64,000 bases of DNA from HTCC5015 sp051747425 (GCA_051747425.1 JBNJGD010000004.1:1-64000), one strand, 5' to 3'. Numbered from the stretch's first letter, positions 26,234-35,674 are shown. The notes: generated by a model from the sequence alone, not told the origin. Numbers and translations are program-made.

Positions 26234-28558
26234 ATGACACCACCTTCATCAGATCAACCACCGGCCTCGGGCAAACGCGTCAGCAAGTACCGTGCCCTGA
26301 TTGCCGCCGTGGTGGGTTTTATTATTTTTGACATCAGCATTCTGATGCTCAACTTCTATCTCGCTGACGAAATCCGCAAAGAGACGGAAGTCATCGACAT
26401 CGCCGCCCGCCAGCGCACCACCGCGCAGCGCGTCGCCCGGGCGGTCACCGAATTTGAACTGCTGACCCTCAAACAGGACCGGGACACCCTGGCCAATCTC
26501 GACCTGCAGGCAAAACTGAACGGGGAAAGCCTTGACCAGGATGATGGTAGCGCCCCATCGCGCAATGCCTACAGTGACTCCCTGACACGGGAACAAGTCG
26601 AGCTCGACAACCGCTATCTGGACCGTCTCGAAGCGCTGCGCGGTGAATTGCAGGATCAGGTTTCCCTGTTTGACTGGACACTCGAGGCCCTGCTTCAGGG
26701 TGGCAAAACCATGGACACCCGGGACCGAAGTACCACACTGGCTCCCATTCAGGACGAAGAGGCGCGGGCCCTGTTGCAGGACATGCAGGGCATCTGGAAC
26801 GAGTACAAATCGCGTCTGGACATTCTACTGACACTGCCCGCCAGCGAGTACCTCAGCCACGAAAAAATGGATGGCGAACTGAGAGAGGCCTCCGCCTACG
26901 CCCGCAACAACAACCCGGAACTGTTTACTCTGGCCGGCGAAATTACCCATATCCTGGACGACAACAGTCGCAGCAAGACCGTGGGCATCCGCCTGCTGCA
27001 ATTCGGTGGCATTGCCGGGGCACTGGCCTTTTTCCTGATCATTATGTACGCCATCATGCTGCGCTTTCGCCGGGCCGATGCCCGGCTCGATGCGGCCAAA
27101 CAGGAAACCGACGACATCCTCTCCAATGTGGGCGGCGGCCTGTTTTTGCTCGACCGCAACATGGTGGTGTCCTCCCAACACTCGGCGGAACTGACGCGCA
27201 TCTTCAACAATGTCGAGCTGGCCGGGCAGCGCTTTGACCACCTGCTCGGCGAATTGCTGCCCCGGGAAACCCGGGAGACCGCCATCGACTACATCGAACT
27301 GCTGCTGGGCGACCGGGTAAACGAAAAACTCATTGCCGACCTGAACCCCATGTCGGAAGTGGAAATCAATTTCACCGACGGCCGCGGCGGCTTTGACACC
27401 AAGTTTCTCGAGTTCAAATTCAGTCGCGCCGTGCGCCACGGGCGAATCGAGTTTTTGCTGGTCACGGTCAACAACATCACTGAAAAAGTGCGTCTGGCGC
27501 GGGATCTGGAGGCCGCTCACGAACACCGCGAGGCCCAGCTCGAACTGTTGATGAACCTGTTGCACATCAACCCCCAGGAACTGCTGCTGTTTATCGACGA
27601 CGCCGAGATGTCGCTCAACAAAATCAACGACATTCTGCGCGAGTCCAATGTCAGCCGCGAGGACAACCGCAACAAGGTAAGCAAAATCTATCGCATCGCC
27701 CACGCGCTCAAGGGAGACGCCTCGGCCCTGGACCTGGAGATGTTCGAGACACTGGCCCACCAGTTCGAGGACGAACTCGATGCCATTCGCCGCATCCAGC
27801 AACCCGGTGGCAATGATTTCATCCCCCTGGTGGTCAAGCTCGAAGACATGCTCAGCCATCTGCAATCGATCAAGGAAATCGCCCTGCGACTGTCCGATCT
27901 GGGTGCCGCCGTACACCGCCAGCTCAGCGAACAGTCTGCCGGGACCTATGTCGAGGAGGACGCCGTCACCGACAACTGGGAGTTCATCGAACCACTTAAA
28001 CAAAAAGTAGCCAGCGCCAGCGGCGTCGAGGTCGAGGTACACACCAACGGCATCGACGATGGCAATATACCGGACCACTATCGCAAGTTGATCCGGGACG
28101 CAATTATCCAGTTTACCCGCAACGCCATCGCCCACGGCATCGAGCCCGCCGAGGAGCGCGCCGCCCGGGGCAAGCCGGAGGCCGGCCAGATCCACATGAT
28201 CTTCGAGCCCACCGACGACGATGGCTACGAGCTGATTTTCCGCGATGACGGCCGCGGCATCGACCGCCGCGCCCTGATCGATACCGCCGTGCGCCGGGGC
28301 CTGATCGACCCGGACAAGGCCAAAACCCTGAGCCCCGGCCAGGCCTACGGCCTGATTTTCCAACCCGGCTTTTCCACCGCCCAGGTCACCAGCGAGCACG
28401 CCGGTCGCGGCGTCGGCATGGATGTCGTTCGCGACCGCGTGCGCGAAGCCGGCGGCAAACTGCGCTTTAAAACCTCGGCGGGTAAATACACCGAATTTCG
28501 CATTACACTGCCACCCTTGCCATCCGCTGACAGTACCCGGGAGGGTTCCGCACAATGA
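26234..28558 (+). CDS. Membrane CheA-like histidine kinase (PilJ-type sensor, Hpt and HATPase)
   Basis: 774 residues. Two membrane helices (about 20-42 and 252-275) enclose a periplasmic helical domain resembling PilJ/NarX type-IV sensor domains. Then come a PAS-like segment (295-415), an Hpt domain with phospho-accepting His490 in AHALKGDAS, and a CheA-type ATPase (N box 627-634, DDGRGID 671-677, GRGVGMD 724-730). There is no DHp H-box and no CheW domain, so it appears to combine chemoreceptor-like sensing and CheA phosphotransfer in one chain. It heads a cassette with cheY, cheX and a receiver-kinase gene; its stop overlaps cheY. Confidence 0.85.
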   Translation: MTPPSSDQPPASGKRVSKYRALIAAVVGFIIFDISILMLNFYLADEIRKETEVIDIAARQRTTAQRVARAVTEFELLTLKQDRDTLANLDLQAKLNGESLDQDDGSAPSRNAYSDSLTREQVELDNRYLDRLEALRGELQDQVSLFDWTLEALLQGGKTMDTRDRSTTLAPIQDEEARALLQDMQGIWNEYKSRLDILLTLPASEYLSHEKMDGELREASAYARNNNPELFTLAGEITHILDDNSRSKTVGIRLLQFGGIAGALAFFLIIMYAIMLRFRRADARLDAAKQETDDILSNVGGGLFLLDRNMVVSSQHSAELTRIFNNVELAGQRFDHLLGELLPRETRETAIDYIELLLGDRVNEKLIADLNPMSEVEINFTDGRGGFDTKFLEFKFSRAVRHGRIEFLLVTVNNITEKVRLARDLEAAHEHREAQLELLMNLLHINPQELLLFIDDAEMSLNKINDILRESNVSREDNRNKVSKIYRIAHALKGDASALDLEMFETLAHQFEDELDAIRRIQQPGGNDFIPLVVKLEDMLSHLQSIKEIALRLSDLGAAVHRQLSEQSAGTYVEEDAVTDNWEFIEPLKQKVASASGVEVEVHTNGIDDGNIPDHYRKLIRDAIIQFTRNAIAHGIEPAEERAARGKPEAGQIHMIFEPTDDDGYELIFRDDGRGIDRRALIDTAVRRGLIDPDKAKTLSPGQAYGLIFQPGFSTAQVTSEHAGRGVGMDVVRDRVREAGGKLRFKTSAGKYTEFRITLPPLPSADSTREGSAQ

Positions 28559-28914
28559 AGCTGTTGATCGTTGATGATTCCAATATCATCCGCAAGAAAA
28601 TCGAACGAAGCTGCCGCCTGCCCGGTCTCGAAGTGGTGGGCAGTGCCGCTAATGGCGTCGACGCGCTGGAGCTTTTCAAACAACACAAACCCGACATCGT
28701 CACCATGGACATCACCATGCCCACCATGGACGGGATTGAATGCATTGAAGAAATCGACAAGATCAACCACGGCGCCAGAATTCTGGTGATCTCGGCACTC
28801 AACGACAAGGCCACAGCGATCAAGGCACTGAAGATGGGCGCCCACGGATTTCTCTACAAACCCTTTAATGACGAGCGCCTCAATGAGGCGCTGGAAGAAC
28901 TGACACGGGATTAA
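28555..28914 (+). CDS. cheY: CheY-like single-domain response regulator
   Basis: 119 residues, a stand-alone receiver: acidic pair VDDS (Asp7, Asp8), phospho-acceptor Asp52 in TMDITMP, Ser80 and Lys102 (LYKPF). No output domain, so it acts by protein-protein contact or as a phosphate sink. The ATG overlaps the kinase stop (ATGA), so production is coupled. The likely phosphodonor is His490 of the upstream kinase and the likely phosphatase the CheX protein 17 bases downstream. Confidence 0.92.
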   Translation: MKLLIVDDSNIIRKKIERSCRLPGLEVVGSAANGVDALELFKQHKPDIVTMDITMPTMDGIECIEEIDKINHGARILVISALNDKATAIKALKMGAHGFLYKPFNDERLNEALEELTRD

Positions 28915-28931
28915 CATTAACAGGCCCTGGA

Positions 28932-29387
28932 ATGGAACACGACGAGGAAAAACTGCAGGTATTTGTCGACGGCATCATCGCTTTCTTTAACGAATTTACC
29001 CGCGATGAGGCCAGCGTCGGCATGCCCTACCTGATGGAGACGCGCAATCCGCTATCCTACGACTACAGCGGCATTATCGGCATTTCCGGAGAGCGCAAGG
29101 GCTCGATCTACTTCACCGCTCCGGTGAGTTGTCTGCGGGATATTCTCTCGGCACTGGGAGAAACCAGCGACGACAAGGAGAGCCTGATGGACCTGATCGG
29201 CGAGATTGCCAATACCCTCGCCGGCAACGCCCGCAAACAGTTTGGCGAGCGCTTTCTGGTCTCGGTGCCCACGGTGGTCAGTAGTAATGACCATCACCAC
29301 ATTCAGCTGCCCAGGGACACTCGCTCCTATGTCATTCCCATCGAGTGGCGAGACCACCAGGCAGCACTGGTCATTACCCTGACCTGA
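28932..29387 (+). CDS. cheX: CheX-type phosphatase domain protein
   Basis: 151 residues with the CheC/CheX/FliY catalytic signature ExxN: Glu91-Ile-Ala-Asn94 in LIGEIANTLAGNARKQFG. An FTAPVS strand region precedes it. CheX dephosphorylates phospho-CheY. Its place between cheY and a receiver-containing kinase suggests it resets one or both. Many gammaproteobacterial CheX proteins are encoded far from flagellar loci, and no flagellar genes are present in this window. Confidence 0.85.
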   Translation: MEHDEEKLQVFVDGIIAFFNEFTRDEASVGMPYLMETRNPLSYDYSGIIGISGERKGSIYFTAPVSCLRDILSALGETSDDKESLMDLIGEIANTLAGNARKQFGERFLVSVPTVVSSNDHHHIQLPRDTRSYVIPIEWRDHQAALVITLT

Positions 29388-29413
29388 GCGACGACGAGAC
29401 GCACCGAGAACCC

Positions 29414-30658
29414 ATGGCCAAACGCTACCTCATCATCGACGACGATCCGCTTTTCACCAAGCTGTTGCGCTACCGCCTGGGCGCCGCGGATGAAGAGGCG
29501 CATATCGACACCCTCGATCCCAACACCCAGGGCTGGCCAACCAACCGCCGCGCCTTCGATCACTACGACATCGTCTTCCTCGACTATCTGATGGGCGAAT
29601 ACGACGGTCTGCGCTGCCTGGAATCCATCCGCCAGCTCACCCGCAAGACCTACATCGTATTAATGTCGGGCACCTCCAGTGAGCGGGACGCCGTACTGGC
29701 CATCAAGGCCGGTGCCGACAACTACATGCCCAAACCCCTGCTCACTCCGGACCGCCTTCGGGAGATCGTCCACGCCAGCAACAACCGGGGCGACTCCAGT
29801 ACCACTTCGGGGCTTTTCAATGCCTCAACCCGGACCGGGACGCGGCGCCACGGCGGCAAATTGCTGTTTCCCAACATCGATGGCTATCGCGTGCGACGCA
29901 AAATCGGCGTCGGCGGCATGTCCACGGTGTATCTGGCGGAGCGCGAGTTCGATCGCGAGTTGCTGGTCATGAAGGTAATCGACACCACCCAGCCCGGGGC
30001 GGAACAACTGGTGGAGCGCACCCGGCAGGAGTACGAGCTGTTGTCGCGGGTGGATCACCCCAATGTGGTGGTGATTGACGACCTGGGTGAACACGACGGT
30101 CTGCTCTACATCGTTATGGAGCGTTTCAGCGCCGGCGACCTCAAACAGCGCATCGAGCACCGCTTCTCTACCCTGCAGGCCATCCGCTACCTGCGAGAAA
30201 TCACTGCCGGCCTCATCGCCATGGAGGAACAGGACCTGATCCACCGCGATCTCAAACCCAGCAACATCATGTTCCGCGATGACGAGAGCCTGGCCATCAT
30301 CGATTTCAGCGTCGCCACGCAACTGGAAAATGCCGCGCGGCTGACCCAGGACGGTGAGATCGTCGGCACGCCCTATTACATGAGTCCGGAACAATCCCTG
30401 GGCCAGGCGCCGCTGGACATCCGCGCCGACATCTACAGCCTGGGCATTATCTTTTACGAGATGCTGATTGGCAGAAAGCCGTTCTACGCCAAGGAACTCA
30501 AACAACTGATGGCACTGCAGCGCGAGGCGCCAATGCCACCATTGCCCAGCCACCTGGCCAATTTCACACCGCTGCTGGAGAAGATGACCGCCAAGGATCG
30601 GGAGGCGCGCTTTGCCAGCGCCGCCGAACTCGGGCAGCACCTGGAACGCTACGCGTGA
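29414..30658 (+). CDS. Response regulator fused to a Ser/Thr protein kinase
   Basis: 414 residues from the ATG at 29414 (GAGAA upstream). Receiver domain 1-120 with IIDDDP, phospho-acceptor Asp57 (FLDYLM), Ser85 and Lys107. After a Ser/Thr-rich linker (125-145) comes an eukaryotic-type kinase domain (158-414): glycine loop IGVGGMSTVYLA, Lys187, HRDLKPSN (Asp279), GTPYYMSPE (318-326). The Mg-binding DFG is DFS (297-299). No membrane helix, so it is cytosolic. The layout predicts aspartate phosphorylation controlling Ser/Thr phosphorylation; targets are unknown. Confidence 0.9.
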   Translation: MAKRYLIIDDDPLFTKLLRYRLGAADEEAHIDTLDPNTQGWPTNRRAFDHYDIVFLDYLMGEYDGLRCLESIRQLTRKTYIVLMSGTSSERDAVLAIKAGADNYMPKPLLTPDRLREIVHASNNRGDSSTTSGLFNASTRTGTRRHGGKLLFPNIDGYRVRRKIGVGGMSTVYLAEREFDRELLVMKVIDTTQPGAEQLVERTRQEYELLSRVDHPNVVVIDDLGEHDGLLYIVMERFSAGDLKQRIEHRFSTLQAIRYLREITAGLIAMEEQDLIHRDLKPSNIMFRDDESLAIIDFSVATQLENAARLTQDGEIVGTPYYMSPEQSLGQAPLDIRADIYSLGIIFYEMLIGRKPFYAKELKQLMALQREAPMPPLPSHLANFTPLLEKMTAKDREARFASAAELGQHLERYA

Positions 30659-30668
30659 CAGTCCGGTA

Positions 30669-31133
30669 CTAGAGTGTGAACCCGCCCAGCCAGGCGCCGT
30701 ACAAGAGCACCACAAAACCGCCCAATTCACCGGCCACCAGCGCCCACATAAAGGCGTGAACCACTACCCCCGGGACTTCGCCACGACCCAGTTTGTGGGG
30801 CCGTTTGAGCTGGTTACTGGTATCGCCCAGAGCACCGTGGACAATGTAGAGAAAGACCGCCAGGGCAAAAAACAGCACCTGGGCAGCGACCGCCAGCGTA
30901 TTGATCCAGTTGGCCAGGACACTCATGGCGGCAAAATGCGCCACCACCACACAGGCAAAGCTGTACATCAGTGATGTACGGTGGGCGATGTCCACATAGT
31001 AATGGGCCTGACCGCTTTCACTGCGCGCCATCTGTGTGTACTTCCACACCCCGGTGAGCAACCCGATGAGGAAGAAGCCACCGCAGGCCATCCAGGCCAG
31101 GGTCGTTGCGGAGAGGGTTTCATTCATGGTCAT
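30669..31133 (-). CDS. Hypothetical four-helix inner-membrane protein
   Basis: 154 residues, about four hydrophobic segments (9-30, 53-76, 80-100, 127-150) and little else. A conserved-looking stretch KYTQMARSESGQAHYYVDIAHRT between helices 1 and 2 suggests a real family, which I do not recognise by function. Its ATG follows the amidotransferase stop directly (TAAATG), so the two are co-translated. Convergent with the receiver-kinase gene. Confidence 0.75.
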   Translation of the reverse strand: MTMNETLSATTLAWMACGGFFLIGLLTGVWKYTQMARSESGQAHYYVDIAHRTSLMYSFACVVVAHFAAMSVLANWINTLAVAAQVLFFALAVFLYIVHGALGDTSNQLKRPHKLGRGEVPGVVVHAFMWALVAGELGGFVVLLYGAWLGGFTL

Positions 31134-31859
31134 TTATTCCTGTCGGCTACGGGACCGGCGCTGTCGCCGGACCAATCCGAGGCGATCCAGCCAGTCATCG
31201 AGAAAGTTGTAGAGCGCCATGTTGGCCCGGGCAAAACGCGCCGGTGCCGACAACATGTCCTCGGCACTCTGTACATAGCGGCTGCCGTCCATCTCGTCGG
31301 CACTGTGTTTGACCAGGCGACGGGCGGTATCCGTCGTAAACTCCAGGTGGAATTGAAGACCCACCACCCGGTCATGCCAACTGAAAGCCTGGTTGGGGCA
31401 GGCCTCGGAGCGGGCCAGCCACTCGCTGCCGTCGGGAAGCGAGAAACAATCGCTGTGCCAGTGAAAGGCCAGCATCTCCTCGAAGTGTTTGCCCAATGGG
31501 TGGTTGCCACAGCGCTCCAGATCAAACCAGCCAATTTCGCGATACTCGCCGGGCTCGACACGAGCACCGAGCACCTCGGCCAGTAACTGCGCGCCCAGGC
31601 AAATACCCAACACCGGCTTGCCCGTTTCTATGGCCTCGCGCAATTGACGCTTCTCATGGGCCAGCCAGGGGTAGTCGTTCTCGTCCTGAACCGACATCGG
31701 ACCACCCAGGACCACCAACAAATCGACCTCTGCCAGTGGCCGCGGCTGATCGCCCCGATACCAGTTGCAGTGATCCAGGTCGTAGCCCCGCAAGCGGGCC
31801 CAATCGCGCAAACTCGCCGGCCCTTCAAAGGGCACATGCTGGTACACCTCAATATTCAT
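31134..31859 (-). CDS. Class I glutamine amidotransferase-like protein
   Basis: 241 residues from the ATG at 31859. The triad is visible: nucleophile Cys87 in LGICLGAQLLA, His171 and Glu173 in LQFHLEFT. Resembles stand-alone GMP-synthase-like amidotransferases (GuaA N-domain/YfeJ type) that may hydrolyse gamma-glutamyl compounds. No synthetase partner is encoded nearby, so the acceptor is unknown. It forms a tight pair with the membrane protein downstream. Confidence 0.87.
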   Translation of the reverse strand: MNIEVYQHVPFEGPASLRDWARLRGYDLDHCNWYRGDQPRPLAEVDLLVVLGGPMSVQDENDYPWLAHEKRQLREAIETGKPVLGICLGAQLLAEVLGARVEPGEYREIGWFDLERCGNHPLGKHFEEMLAFHWHSDCFSLPDGSEWLARSEACPNQAFSWHDRVVGLQFHLEFTTDTARRLVKHSADEMDGSRYVQSAEDMLSAPARFARANMALYNFLDDWLDRLGLVRRQRRSRSRQE

Positions 31860-31896
31860 TACGCCAGTATAAACCGTTTGTTTTTGCTTTGGGGAG

Positions 31897-31929
31897 TTAG
31901 CCACAGAGAGCACTGAGAACACAGAGAGC
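31897..31929. repeat. Copy of the AGCCACAGAG intergenic repeat
   Basis: TTAGCCACAGAGAGCACTGA and the following ACACAGAG units match the arms of the larger inverted repeat at 37158-37319. Three related arms in the window show that this is a dispersed intergenic element. Confidence 0.7.
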
Positions 31930-31933
31930 TCAT

Positions 31934-32014
31934 GTCATCGCGAGCCGCAGAGCGGCGTGGCGATCTGCCGATCCATTGCTTTCTGTAGATTACTTCGCTA
32001 ACGCTCGCAATGAC
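31934..32014. repeat. REP-like palindromic element (GTCATCGCGAG...CTCGCAATGAC)
   Basis: About 81 bases with imperfect inverted ends GTCATCGCGAG and CTCGCAATGAC. Inner GCCGCAGAGCGGC is a further small hairpin. Elements with these ends and internal GCAATCT/AGATT tracts are common extragenic palindromes in proteobacteria. It lies between the amidotransferase start and the dadA-like stop. Confidence 0.7.
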
Positions 32015-32045
32015 CGGAATGGTCTGTCCGAACTTTGTTACCCAT

Positions 32046-33311
32046 TCAGGAGGCCGCCGACATCATCCGGCTGAGGCGTTCGCCGCTGCCGCAGCTCATG
32101 GTCCAGCCGAGGCTGCCGTGACCGAGATTGAGCCACAGGTGGTCAATGCCGGCGGGGCCGATAATCGGCCGGTTGCTCGGTGTGGAGGGGCGCAAACCGG
32201 CCCACTCCTCCGCCTGTTGGTAACCGGCAATGTCTGGAAAAATGCCGCGCACCCGCTCCACCAGAGCCCTCAGGCGCAGCGGATCGATGGTGTTGTCGTA
32301 GCCGCGCAGCTCGGCCATGCCCGCCACCCGCAGCGTATCGCCCAGGCGGGAGAAGACCAGCTTGAACTCGTCGTCGGTGAGGCTGACGGTGGGCGCGGTA
32401 TCATCGGCCGTCACCGGCACACTGATGGAATAGCCCTTGGCGGGGTAGAGGTTGAGCGCCCGGCCCAGAGGCTGCAACAAGTCATTGGACGCCACACCGA
32501 GCGCCACGACCACATCCCGGGCGCTGGCACGCAACGACTCTTCCTCACCCCGACTCGATTGCACCTGCACAGCCATGCCACCGGCCACGGGGGTCAAAGC
32601 GGTCGCCTCGCAGTCGAAAACAAACTGTACCCCCATGTCCTCGCAGACCCGGCGCAGCTCGCGGGTGTAGAGGTGGGCGTCGCCGGACTCGTCCTCGGCG
32701 GTGTAGGTGCCGCCGACAATGTCCTCGCCAATGGCTTCCAGTGCCGGCTCGATGGCCAATACCCGCTCGCGATCAATCGCCTGTCGGTCGCAGCCCAGCT
32801 CGCGCATATAGCGGGACATGGACTCGGCGGCGCGGAAGGCCTTTGGCTGGCGATAGAAGTGGAGGATGCCCTCGCAGCGCTGGCGATACGCCAGACCGTG
32901 TTCCTCGCGCTGCTCGACCAGCAAGCGCCGGGAATGCAGCGCCAGGTCGACAATCGCGGCGGTGTTCTCGTGGCAGCGCGCTGGGCTGCACTCGCGCAGC
33001 CACTGCAGCAGCCACAGCCACTGGCGACGGTCCCAACGCGGGCGAAAGGACAGCGGCGCCTGGCGATCCAGCAGCCACAGCAGCACCTGCCAGGGCGCGC
33101 GCGGGTTGGCCCAGGGTTCGGCGTGACACACCGAAATCTGGCCACCGTTGGCGTAGGAGGTTTCCAGTGCCGGTCCCTCGCGCCGCTCGACCACCGTCAC
33201 CCGGCGGCCGCGGCGGGCCAGCCAGTAAGCGCTGTTCATACCCACCACGCCGGCGCCGAGAACCAGTACATCGTGGTCGCGCCCGAGGCGCTGCTCAAGG
33301 GTTGTCGTCAT
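32046..33311 (-). CDS. dadA: D-amino-acid dehydrogenase, DadA family
   Basis: 421 residues. FAD dinucleotide motif DVLVLGAGVVGMNSAYWL at 14-31, ETSYANGGQIS near 50, and the C-terminal GLRPSTPSNRPIIGP and NLGHGSLGWTMSCG are DadA hallmarks. It deaminates D-amino acids to 2-oxo acids at the membrane. No alanine racemase or Lrp-type regulator is adjacent, so this may be a paralogue with another D-amino-acid preference. The gene follows the RND transporter with a 9-base gap. Confidence 0.88.
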   Translation of the reverse strand: MTTTLEQRLGRDHDVLVLGAGVVGMNSAYWLARRGRRVTVVERREGPALETSYANGGQISVCHAEPWANPRAPWQVLLWLLDRQAPLSFRPRWDRRQWLWLLQWLRECSPARCHENTAAIVDLALHSRRLLVEQREEHGLAYRQRCEGILHFYRQPKAFRAAESMSRYMRELGCDRQAIDRERVLAIEPALEAIGEDIVGGTYTAEDESGDAHLYTRELRRVCEDMGVQFVFDCEATALTPVAGGMAVQVQSSRGEEESLRASARDVVVALGVASNDLLQPLGRALNLYPAKGYSISVPVTADDTAPTVSLTDDEFKLVFSRLGDTLRVAGMAELRGYDNTIDPLRLRALVERVRGIFPDIAGYQQAEEWAGLRPSTPSNRPIIGPAGIDHLWLNLGHGSLGWTMSCGSGERLSRMMSAAS

Positions 33312-33320
33312 GTCGCCATC

Positions 33321-35615
33321 TTACTGGCTGGGCTGTCGATCCACCAAGAGCAGCAGCACCGGCAAAAGCAAAAAGTCACAGACCAGGGCCATGGCGATGG
33401 TCATGGCGGTCATCACCCCCATGGAGGCGTTGGGCTCGTAGTGCGACAGGGCAAAGGCGCCAAAGCCCGCCACCAGCACGGTCGAGGTGACCCACAGAGC
33501 CGTGCCCACGGTAGAGAAGCTGTAGCGCAGACTGTCCGCCGGAGAGTAGCCGCGCTCGCGGCGGGCGCGCAGGTATTTGCTGAGCAGGTGCACGGTGTCG
33601 TCGACCACAATGCCCATGGTCATGCCCAGCACCACCGCCAAGGACAAACCGACCCGCCCCACCAGCATGCCCCAAATGCCGAAGGCCATCAGCGCCGGCA
33701 GGATATTGGGCACCAGGCTGATCAGACCAATCTTGAAAGAGCGCAGGGCAAAAATCAGCACCATGGAAATGCCCACCAGGGCCAGGATGGCACCGACGAC
33801 CAGGCTGCGCACATTTTCCTGACCGAGACGGGCGAACATATAGGGCGTGGCGCCGATGCGCACGGCGATATCCCCCGGCATGTTCCGTTCCAGCCAGGCC
33901 TCGCTGCGGTCCTTGAAGTCACTGACCGTCTGAGTCGAGGAGATATGCATATTGGCGAAGACGCGGCTGCCGCTCTTGTCCATATTGATCTGGTTGGTCA
34001 GGTCCAGGCCGTAGGGCAGCGACATTTCGTACATCAGCAAATACTGTGCAGCCAGGGGCTGTGACTCGGGAATGTGATAGTAGGCCGGATCATCGCCGTG
34101 CATGCTCTGGTTGAGCTGCTTGACCGTATCACTGTAGGTGCTGACAAAGCCGGTCTCCGGCTGGGCCCGAAGCCACTCACTGTAGCGCGCAATAAAGGCG
34201 AGAAAGTCCGGATCGCTGATGCCGTTGCTCTGACCGGTTTCAAAGGCGAAGTTGAGCGGGAAGATGCCGGTGAGATTGGCGTCTGTGTAATCGGCGTTCT
34301 GGCGAAACTCGATGGTTTCGTCAAAGTAGTGGGCGTAGGTGTCATCCAGCCGGTTTTGAGTGGCAAAGGAACTGATCACGGCGGCCACCAGAATAAACAC
34401 CACCGTCAGCCAGCGGCGGTGCCGGATCACGCCGTTGGCCAGAGCCACCATGGCGCCACTGGTGTGGTCGCGGCGCGGGTGGGGCCGCATGGGCAACCAC
34501 TGGGCCAGCGCCGGCAGGGCGACCACCGAATAAATCCAGGAAAAGAACACCCCGGCGGCCACCAGATTACCCAGCTCGCGAAAGGGCGGGGAGTCACTGA
34601 AGTTCATGCTCAGAAAGCCCATGAAAGTGGTAATCGAAGTGATGAAGATGGGTGAGCGGTTGATCCGCATGGCCTCGGCCATGGCGGCGGCGCGATCGGG
34701 GCGGCGTTTGGAGGGCAACTCGTCGAGGTAAGTCACCAGAATGTGCACGCAGTGAGCCACCGCCAGGGTAAGAATCATCAGCGGCGCGCCCAAGGTGGGC
34801 GGGGAAAACTCCAGACCCAGCCAGGCAAACAGGCCCAGTGCCGAAACAATCGACAGGGTAATCACCACCATGGTGGCGACACTGGCCATCAGGCTGCGCA
34901 AAAACAGCCAGAGCCCGAAGAACACGGCGGCAAAGAGGATGGGCAGAATGCTCGCCGTATCGTCCCGGGCGACGCTGGAAAAATAGGTGTTCATCACCAC
35001 CAGACCGGACTGGCGAAGTTCGATGCCGGGATAGCGCTGGTTAAAGCGCTCGGCCAGATCGTCGGCGTGGGCGATCACCTCGTTGTCCTCGGCAATGCGA
35101 TCCTCGCCGGGCAGGTGCAGGGTGACATTAATGCCGGTCACCGGAGCGTCGTCGGAGACCAGATAATTGACCAGCCGGGGTTCATCGCGGGCGATGCGGG
35201 AGATGTTCTCCAAATCCCCGTCGGACAGTGAGCGGGCCTCGCTCACCAGATCCTCCACCACCAGATCGTCACCCTCGGCGCGGATGTGCTGGAAGTTGCT
35301 CATGGAATCGACCCGGGTGGCGTAGGGAATTTGCCAACTCTCCTCGGTCAGCCACTCCACCGCGTCCAGGGTGTTGCGGCTGAACAACTGGCCATCGCGC
35401 GGCGTGAGCACAAACAGTACATTGTCGTTGGTGGTGTAGTCGGCCTCGATGGCCTCAATAGCCAGCAGCGGTGGAAAGTCCTCGTCGAAATACACCTTGT
35501 AGCTGTTGGTCAGACTGAAGTGCTGAAAGCCCGCCCCCAGAGTCAGGGTAATGAGCAGCGACAGACTCAACCACAACCAGGGGCGAGCGATAATCCGGGC
35601 GATACTGATGGGCAT
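33321..35615 (-). CDS. RND/MMPL-family transporter
   Basis: 764 residues from the ATG at 35615, preceded by AAGGA at six bases; a longer start is not supported. Twelve membrane helices in two halves, with large periplasmic loops after helices 1 and 7. The second half has the MTMGIVVDDTVH motif with the acidic residues typical of proton-driven MMPL/HAE3-like exporters. Such proteins export lipids or hydrophobic compounds. No membrane-fusion or outer-membrane partner is adjacent. A perfect 18-base palindrome lies 60 bases upstream of the start. Confidence 0.87.
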   Translation of the reverse strand: MPISIARIIARPWLWLSLSLLITLTLGAGFQHFSLTNSYKVYFDEDFPPLLAIEAIEADYTTNDNVLFVLTPRDGQLFSRNTLDAVEWLTEESWQIPYATRVDSMSNFQHIRAEGDDLVVEDLVSEARSLSDGDLENISRIARDEPRLVNYLVSDDAPVTGINVTLHLPGEDRIAEDNEVIAHADDLAERFNQRYPGIELRQSGLVVMNTYFSSVARDDTASILPILFAAVFFGLWLFLRSLMASVATMVVITLSIVSALGLFAWLGLEFSPPTLGAPLMILTLAVAHCVHILVTYLDELPSKRRPDRAAAMAEAMRINRSPIFITSITTFMGFLSMNFSDSPPFRELGNLVAAGVFFSWIYSVVALPALAQWLPMRPHPRRDHTSGAMVALANGVIRHRRWLTVVFILVAAVISSFATQNRLDDTYAHYFDETIEFRQNADYTDANLTGIFPLNFAFETGQSNGISDPDFLAFIARYSEWLRAQPETGFVSTYSDTVKQLNQSMHGDDPAYYHIPESQPLAAQYLLMYEMSLPYGLDLTNQINMDKSGSRVFANMHISSTQTVSDFKDRSEAWLERNMPGDIAVRIGATPYMFARLGQENVRSLVVGAILALVGISMVLIFALRSFKIGLISLVPNILPALMAFGIWGMLVGRVGLSLAVVLGMTMGIVVDDTVHLLSKYLRARRERGYSPADSLRYSFSTVGTALWVTSTVLVAGFGAFALSHYEPNASMGVMTAMTIAMALVCDFLLLPVLLLLVDRQPSQ

Positions 35616-35674
35616 GCAAAATCCTTGGACCAACGGTAAAAGCGAAGTGGGCAACATACCCAGTGCCGGGGCAG

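Noticed and set aside
26825..28555. 576-residue leftward reading opposite the CheA-like kinase
   Set aside because: High-GC shadow of a well-supported gene; composition rich in V/G/D/Q without domains.
32010..34064. 684-residue rightward reading opposite dadA and the RND gene
   Set aside because: Rich in H, Q and A, no motif, spans two genes with clear families on the other strand.
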